64,000 nt of DNA, taken from NCBI RefSeq assembly GCF_001021045.1, contig NZ_CP011545.1, forward strand, positions 2,108,001-2,172,000, written 5' to 3'. Position numbers and translations under genes: made by a program. Source of the stretch: Corynebacterium testudinoris (GTDB taxonomy: Bacteria; Actinomycetota; Actinomycetes; Mycobacteriales; Mycobacteriaceae). The notes under the pieces were generated by a model. That model did no database searches. It saw only the letters and a list, made by a program, of their open reading frames with translations, and was not told the origin of the DNA. This document shows positions 42,863 through 52,378 of the stretch, piece by piece; position 1 is the first letter of the stretch; every line of letters starts with the position of its first letter.

Positions 42863-44962
42863 CTAAGGCGATGGGGGCTTGCGCAGCTCATCGTCGGTGG
42901 CGTAGCGGCCGGTGTTCATCTGGGCGAGCATCTCGTTGTAGGCCTCGAAATCATCGTCCTCACCAGCGTCAACCCGCCGATCATACTCAGTCTCAATGAC
43001 CCGATCCTCGCGGCGCCATTCGAAGAAGAGAATGAGGAACACCAGGCCGAGGGGGAAGGACCCCGACGCCCAGCCAATACCGCCGCCCACGCGCTGATCC
43101 TCCAGCAGATTGAGCTCCCACGGCAGGCCCAAGGACATGTAAAAGTCATAGCCCATGATGGTGGTCAACTGCATGAGATAAATGCCGGCGAACAGGTGGA
43201 ACGGCATGGAACCCACCAGCCACGCGAGACGGATCGCGGCGGGGCGCTGGACCGGCAGCGGGTCCTTGCCCACGACCTCCCAGAAGTAGAGGTAGCCGGA
43301 AATCAGGAAGACCCAGTTCATGATGAGGTGGCCGGCGTGCTCGGAAATCATCACCTCATACAGCGGGATGATGAGGTAGAGGATGTAGAAGAAGAAAAGG
43401 AACTGCGCGAGGTTGACCACTGGGTGGCTGACAAATCGCAGCAGCGGCGATTGCGTGTAGGCGTAGACGATGTCGTGCGCGCTGGGCTGGCCAGGCTCCC
43501 CGGAGGCGTAGGCCTTCATGATCAGGGTGAGCGGGCAGCCGAGCGCCAGGAAGAGCGGCACAACCATGGACAAGATCATGTGCACGATCATGTGGATGGA
43601 ATACGCCGCGCCCATGTTCATGCCCAGCCCGGAACTCATGGTCACCAGCAGCGTCAACGTGCCCAGCAGCCAAAACACGGTGCGGGTGGTGCTCCACGAT
43701 CCGCCCGCGCAGCGCACCCGCCACACGCCGTAGAGGTAACCGGCGGTGAGCAGGATCGCGATGGTGCCGAACATGACATCAAAACGCCACATCGTGAACA
43801 CATTGAAGAAGGACGGCTTCTCGTAGAGATCAAAACCGAGCTGCGTCGCCATGTTCGACAGATTGGGATTGCGCGGCGGGGGCGGCGGGGTGCGGCCCAT
43901 CGTGATGGCCACGCCGGTGATCGCGGCCATAACAATCATCTCGACAATGGCGAAGCGCATGAACAACGCGGGCTTGCTATCCAGCTGCGGGATGGTCACC
44001 CGGCGGTGCACCCAACCGAACAGCCCGAGGACCACGACGCCGATAGTCTTGACGATGAGAATCGTGCCATACGTCGAAGTCAGCCAATCCGACCATTCCA
44101 CCCGAATCGCGGCATTGATAAGGCCCGACACCGCCATAACGATGACCGACATGAACGCCACATTGGAATAGCGGCGCAGCCCCGTGCCCAAGTACGGGCC
44201 GAGGCGGCGGCCGTGCGCGATGAGCGCCATGAGCCCACCGACCCACACCATCATGAACACGAGGTGCCACAGGTAGGAGTTCGTGCCCCAATCATGGTCA
44301 CCGCCGGACGCCGAATGCCCCTCCAGGCCCAGCGGAACGACCATGACAATCGCGCCCATAAACAACGGCAATTGGCTGACCCACGAACGGAAGAACAACC
44401 CCGCCACGCCCACAACCAGCGCAATCGCTGCGACAACTGCCCAAGCGCGGGCAGTCGCGACCTGCTCGATGGCCAACGACCAGCTGGCCACGTCGAGGGT
44501 TCTGGCGAAGGGGGTACCGGAAACATCGGAAAGCACCAACGGGATCATCAGCAGTGCAACGAGGCCGAAACACAACGCCGACACCGCGCCCGTCCGCGCC
44601 GCCAAGTGCCCATCAACCGAGAGCTTCGCCCGCACAAGCTGCGAATTATCGTTGCCCGGAATGGACGGCGCCATATAAAACGACGAGAACATGAAGGAGC
44701 CCACCGACAGCGCCGCCAGCATCCACCCCACCGCCCGGAAAAACGGCAGCCCCACCGTCGTGATCCGCCCCGGATCCGGAATACCCAGCGCCGCGAGCGA
44801 GCCCGCGAGGAAACCATAGGAAATCGTCGCGCCCACCGCACCGGCCACCGCAAAGAAAAGCAGGTAGAGCGGCCACGTCGGCCGCGCCTTTGCAGCCTTC
44901 GTTGCGCTGCCTATTTGCGTTATTTGCGCCCGCCCGTTCCCCACCACATCCTGATCTGCCAT
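42863..44962 (-). CDS. fused CopD copper-resistance / CtaG cytochrome oxidase assembly membrane protein
   Basis: A 699-residue polytopic protein. The N-terminal half (to about residue 340) is a CopD-type domain (WLYHLVF-like SYLWHLVFMMVWVGGLMALIAHGRRL). The C-terminal half is a caa3-CtaG domain (FNVFTMWRFDVMFGTIAILLTAGYLYGVWRVR, AYSIHMIVHMILSMVVPLFLALGCPLTLIMKAY, HPVVNLAQFLFFFYILYLIIPLYEVMISEHAGHLIMN) with several conserved His and Met residues able to bind copper. Actinobacteria commonly carry this fusion; it probably delivers copper to cytochrome c oxidase. The ATG at 44962 (MADQDVVGNG) is chosen; the frame upstream reads back into the tRNA-Arg region and is not coding. Confidence 0.9.
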   Translation of the reverse strand: MADQDVVGNGRAQITQIGSATKAAKARPTWPLYLLFFAVAGAVGATISYGFLAGSLAALGIPDPGRITTVGLPFFRAVGWMLAALSVGSFMFSSFYMAPSIPGNDNSQLVRAKLSVDGHLAARTGAVSALCFGLVALLMIPLVLSDVSGTPFARTLDVASWSLAIEQVATARAWAVVAAIALVVGVAGLFFRSWVSQLPLFMGAIVMVVPLGLEGHSASGGDHDWGTNSYLWHLVFMMVWVGGLMALIAHGRRLGPYLGTGLRRYSNVAFMSVIVMAVSGLINAAIRVEWSDWLTSTYGTILIVKTIGVVVLGLFGWVHRRVTIPQLDSKPALFMRFAIVEMIVMAAITGVAITMGRTPPPPPRNPNLSNMATQLGFDLYEKPSFFNVFTMWRFDVMFGTIAILLTAGYLYGVWRVRCAGGSWSTTRTVFWLLGTLTLLVTMSSGLGMNMGAAYSIHMIVHMILSMVVPLFLALGCPLTLIMKAYASGEPGQPSAHDIVYAYTQSPLLRFVSHPVVNLAQFLFFFYILYLIIPLYEVMISEHAGHLIMNWVFLISGYLYFWEVVGKDPLPVQRPAAIRLAWLVGSMPFHLFAGIYLMQLTTIMGYDFYMSLGLPWELNLLEDQRVGGGIGWASGSFPLGLVFLILFFEWRREDRVIETEYDRRVDAGEDDDFEAYNEMLAQMNTGRYATDDELRKPPSP

Positions 44963-44983
44963 GCGACCTACCCTAATCACCTT

Positions 44984-44997
44984 ATGACCTAAGTCAT
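44984..44997. promoter_or_regulatory. palindromic site upstream of copD/ctaG
   Basis: ATGACCTAAGTCAT, arms ATGAC/GTCAT, lies 21 bp before the start codon of the copper-related gene and may be an operator. The core ATGACCTAAGTCA also occurs at 62040-62052. No specific regulator can be named. Confidence 0.4.
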
Positions 44998-45073
44998 AGC
45001 CAGCGTGAAACTGGTCACTAGCTGGGAACTTTTCTGCTTCCGGCGGATCGTGCGCTAAACTCTTTTCCGCACA

Positions 45074-45150
45074 GCCCCCATAGCTCAGTGGATTAGAGCA
45101 TCCGGTTTCTACCCGGCTGGTCGCGGGTTCGAGTCCTGCTGGGGGCACCA
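45074..45150 (+). tRNA. tRNA-Arg (UCU)
   Basis: Acceptor GCCCCCA/TGGGGGC, discriminator A and encoded CCA (45148-45150). The anticodon arm has TCCGG/CCGGC around TTTCTAC (anticodon TCT), and the T-arm is GCGGGTTCGAGTCCTGC. The first anticodon-stem pair (T-C) is a mismatch. Confidence 0.95.
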
Positions 45151-45712
45151 TGTCATGTCTCGAGACATAGTTCCTACTATGGCTCGGGGCATAACCTTTT
45201 TTGTGCGGGTTCACGTGGGTCGAATCTGGTCGATGCGGCGGGAGCAACGGAACTCCCCCACGGCCGAGTCATGCTGCCTCCCGACTACCCCAGCCATCGG
45301 AGCTGCCAATGGCAGTGTTCTTCACCGTTCTTCACCTTGCTGATCCGAGCTGTAAGACTGCTATCGACTGACCTCGACGCTTCCGTGGCGTCCCTCGAGT
45401 TTCGTCCCCACTGCGAGTTCGTGGTGGGTGGAACGGTGTTAGGGAATCAGACACTGCTGGGGGCGCTCAAAGCCGCCATGGCCTACCTACAAGGATTCTC
45501 TAGAATACGTCAGGCCCTTTCGCGTTTCCGCAGGTCGCAGCAAATTGGTTTTTACATCCTAGAGAATCCATGTAGATCGCGACTTCCTGATCACGACCGG
45601 AACCCGAACCCCGCGATCTGGCCCTGTGGCACAGCACACATTTCCGGGCGTAGAATCGCGTGGGCCTTCGCTCCCGAAGGTCCCCGATCCCTCAAGCTAG
45701 GAGCCTTCGACC
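45151..45712. other. intergenic region with an 11-bp inverted repeat
   Basis: No convincing gene. GGATTCTCTAG (45493-45503) and CTAGAGAATCC (45559-45569) are perfect inverted copies 55 bp apart. The only long open frame (45271-45744) has no ribosome site and runs into the next gene out of frame. Confidence 0.5.
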
Positions 45713-46519
45713 ATGGCACGCACCGGCAGCCCCATCTGGATTGACCTTGGTACCCACGACATCGATGGGTCCGTCTCCTTCTATTCACAAGTGTTCGGCT
45801 GGGATGTTCCCGAGGGTGCGGCGGAGTTCGGTGGATATCGCATCGCTACCAAGAATGGCGTTCCCGTCGGCGGCATGATGAGTTCGCTCATGGGTCCCGA
45901 TGGCCCGCTCGAGGAGCCGGAGTACCCGACCGCGTGGACCGTCTACCTGGCGGTGGAGGATTGCGCGGCAGCTGTGGCGGCTGCGGAGAAGGCCGGTGCG
46001 ACCGTCGTTGTTCCGGCGATGGAGGTCGGTGAGCTGGGATCGATGGCCATTCTCTTCGATCCTGCCGGCGCCGGGGTGGGGTTCTGGGAGGCCAAGGAAT
46101 TCCCCGGCCTTGCCTTCAACGGCCAGCCGGGCACGCCCGTGTGGTTTGAGCAGATGAGCAAGGACTTCCAGGCTGCTGCGGATTTCTATCAGGAGGCTCT
46201 CGGGTGGAACCTCGCCTACATGGGTGAGGATGGTCAGCCGGTTGACTCGCCCCCGACCTCAGGCATCCGCTACGCCACCAACGGCGCAGGTGAGGAGGCT
46301 TCGGCGGGGCTCTGCGAGGCCGACAGCTTCCTCCCGGCCGAGGTTCCCAGCTACTGGCGCGCGTACATCGGTGTCTCAGACACCGATGCCACGGCCGCCC
46401 AGATCGTTGAGCTCGGTGGTGCGGTCCTGGACGGTCCGATGGACTCTCCCTTCGGTCGCGTGGCGACGGTCGCGGACCCCCAAGGTGGCACCTTCCAGAT
46501 CGTCAGCGTCGAAGGCTAA
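45713..46519 (+). CDS. two-domain VOC-superfamily (glyoxalase-fold) protein
   Basis: A 268-residue protein made of two VOC domains in tandem: residues 8-130 (PIWIDLGTHDIDGSVSFYSQVFGWDV, MAILFDPAGAGVGFWE) and 138-268 (PVWFEQMSKDFQAAADFYQEALGWNL, VATVADPQGGTFQIVSV). This layout matches actinobacterial proteins related to hydroxylase CFP30B/27 kDa antigen-type. The substrate is unknown. CTAGGAG lies about 8 bases before the ATG. Its TAA stop overlaps the stop of the convergent antiporter gene by 4 bases. Confidence 0.9.
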   Translation: MARTGSPIWIDLGTHDIDGSVSFYSQVFGWDVPEGAAEFGGYRIATKNGVPVGGMMSSLMGPDGPLEEPEYPTAWTVYLAVEDCAAAVAAAEKAGATVVVPAMEVGELGSMAILFDPAGAGVGFWEAKEFPGLAFNGQPGTPVWFEQMSKDFQAAADFYQEALGWNLAYMGEDGQPVDSPPTSGIRYATNGAGEEASAGLCEADSFLPAEVPSYWRAYIGVSDTDATAAQIVELGGAVLDGPMDSPFGRVATVADPQGGTFQIVSVEG

Positions 46520-47880
46520 AGCACCATCGCTGCGATGAAACCGGAGATGAGCAGCGGGATGTTGAAGTGGATGAACGTCGGGATGACCGAATCCCGGATG
46601 TGATCGTGCTGGCCGTCGGCGTTGAGGCCCGATGTCGGGCCCAACGTGGAGTCCGATGCCGGGGAACCGGCATCGCCGAGGGCGCCGGCGGTGCCGATGA
46701 TGGCGACCGTCGCAACGGGTGAGAAACCCAGGGCCAGGCAGAGCGGGACGTAGATGGTGGCGATGATCGGGAGCGTCGAGAAGCTGGAACCAATACCCAT
46801 GGTGACGATGAGCCCGACGATGAGCATCGCCATCGCCGCGGCTGCCTTGTTCCCGGCGAACATCTCCGCCGAGGTATTGACCAGGGACTCCACTTCTCCG
46901 GTGGCGCTCATAACAGCGGCGAAGCCCTGTGCAGTGATCATGATGAAGCCGATGAGCGCCATCATCCGCATTCCGGAGGTGAAGATGTCATCCGCCTGAT
47001 TCCACCGCACTGCGCCGGTTCCCATGAAGATAGCCAGGCCGGTCAGGGCGCCGATGAGCAGCGAATTCGCCTCCGAGCCGCTGACCTGCATGACCACCTG
47101 GATAACGAAGGTGGCGATGATCGCGATAATCGCAACCGTCACCCGGTAGCGAGAAATCTCCTCCTCGTGGGTCTCCGTGCCGCCAATGATCGGCTTGTCG
47201 GCGTAGATGCGCGGCTTGCGGTACGTGAAAAACACCGCGATGAGCAGACCCACAATCATGCCCATCGCCGGGATAGCCATCGTGGAAATGATGTTAATTC
47301 CGCTGGTATCCATGCCCGCGCGCTCAATATTGCCAAGCAAAATATCATTGAGGAAGATATTGCCGAAGCCCACCGGAATCCACATGTACGTAGTGACCAG
47401 GCCAAACGTCAGCACGCAAGCAATGAGACGACGGTCAATCTTCAACCGATTAAAGATCGCCAGCAGCGGCGGAATGATCAGCGGAATAAACGCAATATGC
47501 ACCGGGATAAGATTCTGGCTCATGATCGACATCGCCAAAATACCGGCGACCATGCCCCACTTCGTCATCGCCACCAGGGACTTCTTCCCCGACTCCGAAC
47601 TGACATCAAGCTTATTAATCAACCAATTGGCCAACAGCGCTGGTAGCCCGGAACTCGCCACCGCCATCGCGAAGGCACCCAGCAGGGCGTAACTCAGCGC
47701 AATCTGTGCACCGCCCGACAGCCCGTCCTGGAAAGCGACCATCGTCCCCTCCAGGCCCAGACCGCCCAGGAGGCCACCCACGAGGGCACCGATGAACAGG
47801 GCCAGGACCACATGGACCCTGGACACAGCGAGGATGAGCATCACGAGGACGGCTATGAGGACGGCATTCATGCGACTCAC
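46516..47880 (-). CDS. NhaC-superfamily Na+/H+ antiporter-like transporter
   Basis: A 454-residue polytopic membrane protein with about 11-12 helices. Characteristic segments are ALSYALLGAFAMAVASSGLPALLA, IMSQNLIPVHIAFIPLIIPPLLAIF and IVTMGIGSSFSTLPIIATIYVPLCLALGFSPVATVAIIGTAGALGDAGSPASDSTLGPTSGL-like sequence near the C-terminus. This is the Na_H_antiport_2/YuiF type within the ion-transporter superfamily; some relatives move amino acids such as histidine, so the substrate is not certain. The start may be GTG 47880 or ATG 47871; neither has a strong ribosome site. Confidence 0.85.
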   Translation of the reverse strand: MSRMNAVLIAVLVMLILAVSRVHVVLALFIGALVGGLLGGLGLEGTMVAFQDGLSGGAQIALSYALLGAFAMAVASSGLPALLANWLINKLDVSSESGKKSLVAMTKWGMVAGILAMSIMSQNLIPVHIAFIPLIIPPLLAIFNRLKIDRRLIACVLTFGLVTTYMWIPVGFGNIFLNDILLGNIERAGMDTSGINIISTMAIPAMGMIVGLLIAVFFTYRKPRIYADKPIIGGTETHEEEISRYRVTVAIIAIIATFVIQVVMQVSGSEANSLLIGALTGLAIFMGTGAVRWNQADDIFTSGMRMMALIGFIMITAQGFAAVMSATGEVESLVNTSAEMFAGNKAAAAMAMLIVGLIVTMGIGSSFSTLPIIATIYVPLCLALGFSPVATVAIIGTAGALGDAGSPASDSTLGPTSGLNADGQHDHIRDSVIPTFIHFNIPLLISGFIAAMVL

Positions 47881-48026
47881 TATAAAACCAGGCCGCCCCC
47901 ACGGTGCGCTTTTGATCCGGAGGGTTAGGGCGTAGGGGTAATTTTCGTCATTTCTTCGTCATCCCGTCGAACGGCCGAGCTAAGAACAGCGGGCAATGTC
48001 TGTGCGGCACCCTAACCTCGGTGGTA

Positions 48027-48353
48027 ATGAACAACGAGCTACTTCCTGGAATAGACCGCTACGCCGCGGCCGAGGCCGCCCTGCTCCGCCATGCCGACGA
48101 TGCGGACTGGGCTTACCGTGCCTCTATCAGCATGGGATACGGCGAGTACCGAAACGGCGTGGAAGACCTGCTAGACATGTTCGACCGCAAGCAAGTCACT
48201 CCTGTCCCACACGACGTCATCGAGAACGCTCGCAAAGTGCTCACCAACCCCGACGAGTGGTGCGACGACGAGATCGCGAAAGCCAACCGCGTGCTGGACA
48301 AGGTTGCGGCACTCGGTGAGGGCGCCACGGACGAAGTTGGGCCGAGCACCTAA
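48027..48353 (+). CDS. hypothetical protein, 108 residues
   Basis: A small soluble helical protein: PGIDRYAAAEAALLRHADDADWAYRASISMGY, then GVEDLLDMFDRKQ and DVIENARKVLTNPDEWCDDEIAKANRVLDKVAALG. It is Asp/Glu-rich with a single Cys and has no family I recognise. Composition is normal for the core genome. Start at ATG 48027; GTG 48021 is the other in-frame choice. It lies 55 bp upstream of the SDR gene on the same strand. Confidence 0.6.
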   Translation: MNNELLPGIDRYAAAEAALLRHADDADWAYRASISMGYGEYRNGVEDLLDMFDRKQVTPVPHDVIENARKVLTNPDEWCDDEIAKANRVLDKVAALGEGATDEVGPST

Positions 48354-48408
48354 GCTGGCTACCAAGAAATCGCCATTGGTGAGCAGTGTTAGACAGACAG
48401 GAATTCGT

Positions 48409-49212
48409 ATGCCCCTCCCCTCCCCTAGCTCGACATCCCGCGCGCTCGTGACCGGCGCCAGCCAGGGCATCGGCAAGGCGATGGCGCGTGACCTGGCATC
48501 GATGGGTCACAGCTTGATCATCGTCGCCCGCCGCGACGCGGTGCTGCGTGAACTCGCCGCCGAGTTGGAGAACCGCCACGGCGTCACGGTGGAGGTCGTT
48601 GCGTGCGACTTGAGCAAGCACCATGAGGTCACTCGCCTCATTGAGCTTATCGACGCCCGCGAGGTCTCCATCCTCATCAATTCCGCCGGCATTGCGTCGT
48701 TCGGGCCCCTGCTAAAGCAGGATTGGAACTACGAGGTCGATCAGTTCAACCTCAATGCGACGGCAGTCCACCGCCTGACGCATGCGGTGCTCAAGGGGAT
48801 GGCGGAGCGTAAGGATGGCGCGATCTGCAACGTCGGGTCTGCGGCAGGCAACGTGCCGATCCCGAACAATGCCACCTACGTTTTCACGAAGGCGGGCGTC
48901 AACGCCTTCACCGAAGCCCTGCACTACGAGTTGAAGCCATTGGGCATTCATTGCACTCTGCTGGCCCCTGGGCCAGTCCGGGAGGCTGTGGTGCCTGATG
49001 AGGAAAAATCGATCGTCGATAAGGTTGTTCCGGATTTTCTGTGGACGACTTACGAATCGTGCTCGCGTGAGACCCTCGAAGCGATGTCGAAGAACCAGCG
49101 GCGCGTCGTGCCCGGCCCGCTGAGCAAGGCGATGAACGCTGTCTCCAAGGTAGCGCCGACGGGGCTGCTCGCGCCGCTCATGGGGCATTTCTACGCAAAG
49201 ATGGGAAACTGA
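48409..49212 (+). CDS. short-chain dehydrogenase/reductase
   Basis: A 267-residue SDR of the DltE/YdfG-like 'ketoacyl reductase' group. It has the cofactor motif [19 protein letters not shown] (about 12-30), the NADP-preferring Arg pair [23 protein letters not shown], catalytic Ser in CNVGSAAGN and Tyr/Lys in [37 protein letters not shown] follows. It acts in the cytoplasm on an unknown carbonyl. The ATG at 48409 has AGGA 7 bases upstream. The next gene, orn, starts 1 base after its stop, so they form an operon. Confidence 0.92.
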   Translation: MPLPSPSSTSRALVTGASQGIGKAMARDLASMGHSLIIVARRDAVLRELAAELENRHGVTVEVVACDLSKHHEVTRLIELIDAREVSILINSAGIASFGPLLKQDWNYEVDQFNLNATAVHRLTHAVLKGMAERKDGAICNVGSAAGNVPIPNNATYVFTKAGVNAFTEALHYELKPLGIHCTLLAPGPVREAVVPDEEKSIVDKVVPDFLWTTYESCSRETLEAMSKNQRRVVPGPLSKAMNAVSKVAPTGLLAPLMGHFYAKMGN

Positions 49213-49213
49213 C

Positions 49214-49843
49214 ATGACCACACCCGCCAAGAATGACCGCCTCGTCTGGGTCGATCTGGAGATGACGGGCCTCGACGTGCATCGCCACGTCATCGTCGAA
49301 GTCGCAGCGCTGGTCACCGACGCCGACCTCAACATACTCGGCGAAGGCGTCGATCTCGTCGTCCACGCCACCGAGGAAGAGCTGGCGCACATGGATGATT
49401 TCGTCACCACCATGCACAACAACTCCGGCCTCACCGCCCAAATCCGCGAGTCGACCGTCACCATGAAAGAGGCCGAGGACGCGGTCCTCGACCTCATCGC
49501 GACCCACTGCTCCCCCGAACATCCCGCCCCGCTGGCCGGCAATTCCATCGCCACCGACCGCATGTTCATCCGCGAACAAATGCCGCGTCTCGACGCCGCC
49601 CTCCACTACCGCATGGTCGACGTTTCCTCCATCAAAGAACTCGCCCGCCGCTGGTACCCCAAGGCCTACTTCAACCAGCCCACCAAGGGCCTCGCCCACC
49701 GCGCGCTTGCCGACATCGTCGAATCCATCCGCGAACTCGACTACTACCGACGCTCCATCTTCGTCGACCTCCCCGGCCCCACCTCCGACGAAGCCTCCAC
49801 CGAAGCCAACGCCGCTACCGAGTCCTACCAGCAGTTTTTGTAA
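49214..49843 (+). CDS. orn: oligoribonuclease
   Basis: A 209-residue DEDDh 3'-5' exoribonuclease that degrades short oligoribonucleotides, including pGpG. Exo I is [11 protein letters not shown] (Asp and Glu), Exo II is [14 protein letters not shown] (Asp), and Exo III is [15 protein letters not shown] (His and Asp). [16 protein letters not shown] is the typical Orn segment. It is essential in many actinobacteria. It is coupled to the SDR gene upstream and followed by tRNA-His. Confidence 0.96.
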   Translation: MTTPAKNDRLVWVDLEMTGLDVHRHVIVEVAALVTDADLNILGEGVDLVVHATEEELAHMDDFVTTMHNNSGLTAQIRESTVTMKEAEDAVLDLIATHCSPEHPAPLAGNSIATDRMFIREQMPRLDAALHYRMVDVSSIKELARRWYPKAYFNQPTKGLAHRALADIVESIRELDYYRRSIFVDLPGPTSDEASTEANAATESYQQFL

Positions 49844-49892
49844 AATCAGCTCTGTGCGTTAATCTTGATCACGCTGCAATTGCGCAGCGATG

Positions 49893-49965
49893 GTGGCTGT
49901 AGTTCAGCTGGTAGAGCACCAGGTTGTGATCCTGGGTGTCGCGGGTTCGAGCCCCGTCAGCCACC
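49893..49965 (+). tRNA. tRNA-His (GUG)
   Basis: Acceptor GTGGCTG/CAGCCAC with an extra G at 49892 able to act as G-1, anticodon stem CCAGG/CCTGG around TTGTGAT (anticodon GTG), and T-arm GCGGGTTCGAGCCCCGT. CCA is not encoded. Confidence 0.96.
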
Positions 49966-49975
49966 CAAAAGTAGG

Positions 49976-50030
49976 AGCAGTCCGCGGTTCGTTATTCATT
50001 TAACTTGCCGCGGACTGCTTCGTTGTTTCT
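49976..50030 (+). terminator. terminator after tRNA-His
   Basis: A perfect 12-bp stem, AGCAGTCCGCGG (49976-49987) with CCGCGGACTGCT (50008-50019), and a 20-base AT-rich loop, followed by TTCGTTGTTTCTT. Confidence 0.8.
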
Positions 50031-50059
50031 TCGGTGGGATCTGGGGGTTGTGGGGCAAG

Positions 50060-50413
50060 ATGGGCGTCATGATCTTTGACAACCTCATCCTCTTTGCTGC
50101 GCTGGTCCTCACCGTGTTGATCGTTGTTGGAGTGTATCGGTCCGTCCTTCCGCGGCGAGGAAATCAGGAAAGCACCACGTTTCCATGGTTCTGGGTCACC
50201 TTCCCCGTGACCGTCTTCGCAGCCCTCGTGACTGTTTTCCGCCTAGTTCCGCAGGCACCAATGCAATCCGACTTCGGGTGGACGATGTACGCCCCACTGA
50301 CCGATCCAGTCGGCTACAGCTTTGCGAGCCTGCTCAGCACGATTATCTGGACTGTCATTTTCGTGGTGGGATCGGTTGCTTCCGTGGTTGCTTGGAAGCG
50401 GGGGCGTGTTTAG
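50060..50413 (+). CDS. small membrane protein, about 117 residues
   Basis: Three probable transmembrane segments (NLILFAALVLTVLIVVGVYRSV, WFWVTFPVTVFAALVTVFRLV and FASLLSTIIWTVIFVVGSVASVVAW) with a basic C-terminus KRGRV. No family recognised. The start is ATG 50060 or ATG 50069; a G-rich stretch precedes both. It stands alone after tRNA-His, before the defence-type island. Confidence 0.7.
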   Translation: MGVMIFDNLILFAALVLTVLIVVGVYRSVLPRRGNQESTTFPWFWVTFPVTVFAALVTVFRLVPQAPMQSDFGWTMYAPLTDPVGYSFASLLSTIIWTVIFVVGSVASVVAWKRGRV

Positions 50414-50674
50414 CCACGCAGGAAGAGTTTTCGCTTCCTGACGTCGGGCTTTCGACTCCCGTTGGTACCATTCCAGACGATCGAAAATGTGTGTCATCCA
50501 TGGTCACCACGCCACCTGGATCGAACCAAAAGTGCAGCAAATCCCGCTTCCCAGCTACCTCAATTTGGGAGGGTGCCCAGCGAAACCCAAGGCAATGTCA
50601 TGGGCGGCTGTTAAGCTCAGTCTCGCCGCCGAAAGGATGCACCAGGCGACCACACCGGCGAGAAGGAGAGCCCC

Positions 50675-52378
50675 ATGGATGATGCACGCGACGTGCCCGA
50701 TAAGGATGAAACCTTTGGCGCGGAAGCTGAGGAAGGCAGTCAGAGCAACTCCGACGCGATTGATCTTCCAACTTCCACCACCCTCATCGAGGTCTCACCC
50801 GGCGTAGCAGTGGTTTTCGGCGAGATTCCCCCTGGCCTTGAACTCATTAGCCTCGACATGATTCCTTTTATCGACCGATCCCAGCTATCTACTGCTCTGG
50901 GTTCCCTCGGGAATTCTGTCACAATTGCTGGAAACCTTGGAGAAGCTGCAGTTGGAGCACAAGGTCTGTTTCGCGTCAACGATGCGACTTTGACTCTGCT
51001 GAAGAGTGGCGGAGAAATGGCGGCGAAAGATGGCGCCAAGCTTGGGGCGATCCTCCGAAATGGAGAGATTGTTGCACAAGCCCGTTTCATTCCAGTCGCG
51101 TTAACTCCTGCTGCTGCCCTAGCAGCCATAGGACCAGCTGTGGCAATGATTGCAGTCCAAATGCAGATCAGCGAGGTTTCCAGCCTCGTTCAATCTAATA
51201 TCCAGCTGACAGCCAAGACGCTTAAAACTATGCGAAACAAGCAGTGGGCGGAGTTAGAAGGTCTAGTCAAGTCCGTAAATCGGGCCATGAAGGAAGCTTG
51301 CGAGCTCGATGCCGTGACCAATTCAGTATGGGAGCCCATCGCCTCCATTGGATCTGAAATCGACCAACAAGTAGACCTGTACCGCAAGAATGTTAAAGAT
51401 CACATCGAGGAGCTAGGAAAACTTGGCGACCACGCTCGCAGCGAGTACCTCCAGTATAATGCGGAAGCTATCTTTTTTGACACCTACGCCCTGCTCAGAA
51501 CGCTAAAAGTCTATGCGGAGTACCAGGCCCTCCGAGCTGCGATGACAAAAAAGAGAATTATCAATGACGAGAGTGAAGTAAAGCTCTTGGAAATGATCAC
51601 TCGGGAACTTCCAGCCGAGATCGAAGAGTCCCTCCAGGAAATCCGACAACTTACAAATTCATTAGTCCGCGAGCTACGAAAGATCGCCGAACTTCCCGGT
51701 CGCGCAACTCTTCCACTCACGAAAAAGCGGAAGGGAGCCAAGATTTCCAAGCTAACCTGTCAAGAGCTCCTAGATACAATTGGCCCGTTGGCTGCTATTC
51801 TCCAGCCGGAGGCCCAAATACCAGCTGCCCCTGATGCCGTGTGCGCACCAGAGGACTTCGATCTCGGCCCATATCTGCATGCTCTAAGTTTCTCTCTTGA
51901 AGACGGAGAGACACTTCTCAGCGTGGCCTTCCCGTATGAAGTAGGTAAATCTAACTCCGCTGGTGTAACCTCAAAAATTCTCGATAGAAGAGTCGATGCT
52001 TCCTGGGACGCACTCACACCCGGTTTAGCCCGCCCGATCAAGGAAAAGGTCGCATCGAGCACCTTTGTGGCGGTTACCGACAGGCGAATCATTACCGCTA
52101 TCCCGGAGAACCTCTTGAAACTTGGTGACCTTAGCTCAGTTTACCCATTGGACGCAGTTCAATATGTGCGAGGCCATACCCAGCAGGAAAGCAGCGCCCG
52201 TCGCCAGATCGACGTTCTTACAGAGAAGGGTGACCTGCACTGGATGTTCCCCGACGATGCGAACACCGAGGACATCGAGAACTTGGTTTCAGTTCTGTCC
52301 GGCAGGGCATCCCGTGCAGGGCATGATCCGGCCGCAATTGAGAAGAGCTCAACACCGGACCTAGCAGTGGACTCTTAG
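50675..52378 (+). CDS. 567-residue protein of unknown function with C-terminal PH-like domain
   Basis: Function not recognised. An acidic N-terminus (about 1-35) is followed by a Gly/Ala-rich hydrophobic stretch (VALTPAAALAAIGPAVAMIAVQMQI at about 145-170), which may touch or span a membrane. A long helical, probably coiled-coil region spans about 175-350 (LVQSNIQLTAKTLKTMRNKQWAEL, VKDHIEELGKLGDHARSEYLQ, EIEESLQEIRQLTNSLVRELRK). A C-terminal bacterial PH-like domain includes STFVAVTDRRIITAIPENL and LSSVYPLDAVQYVRGH. GAAGGAG lies 8 bases before the ATG. It lies beside a restriction-modification-like operon in less GC-rich DNA, so a defence role is possible but unproved. Confidence 0.85.
   Translation: MDDARDVPDKDETFGAEAEEGSQSNSDAIDLPTSTTLIEVSPGVAVVFGEIPPGLELISLDMIPFIDRSQLSTALGSLGNSVTIAGNLGEAAVGAQGLFRVNDATLTLLKSGGEMAAKDGAKLGAILRNGEIVAQARFIPVALTPAAALAAIGPAVAMIAVQMQISEVSSLVQSNIQLTAKTLKTMRNKQWAELEGLVKSVNRAMKEACELDAVTNSVWEPIASIGSEIDQQVDLYRKNVKDHIEELGKLGDHARSEYLQYNAEAIFFDTYALLRTLKVYAEYQALRAAMTKKRIINDESEVKLLEMITRELPAEIEESLQEIRQLTNSLVRELRKIAELPGRATLPLTKKRKGAKISKLTCQELLDTIGPLAAILQPEAQIPAAPDAVCAPEDFDLGPYLHALSFSLEDGETLLSVAFPYEVGKSNSAGVTSKILDRRVDASWDALTPGLARPIKEKVASSTFVAVTDRRIITAIPENLLKLGDLSSVYPLDAVQYVRGHTQQESSARRQIDVLTEKGDLHWMFPDDANTEDIENLVSVLSGRASRAGHDPAAIEKSSTPDLAVDS

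Noticed and set aside
43196..44992. 598-residue frame antisense to copD/ctaG
   Set aside because: His/Arg-rich mirror of a membrane protein gene.
44963..45247. N-terminal extension of the CopD/CtaG protein
   Set aside because: It would be translated through the antisense strand of tRNA-Arg; the ATG at 44962 gives the family-like N-terminus.
49893..50675. tRNA-His as attachment site of an integrated element
   Set aside because: No integrase gene and no repeated tRNA 3' end seen downstream in the window.
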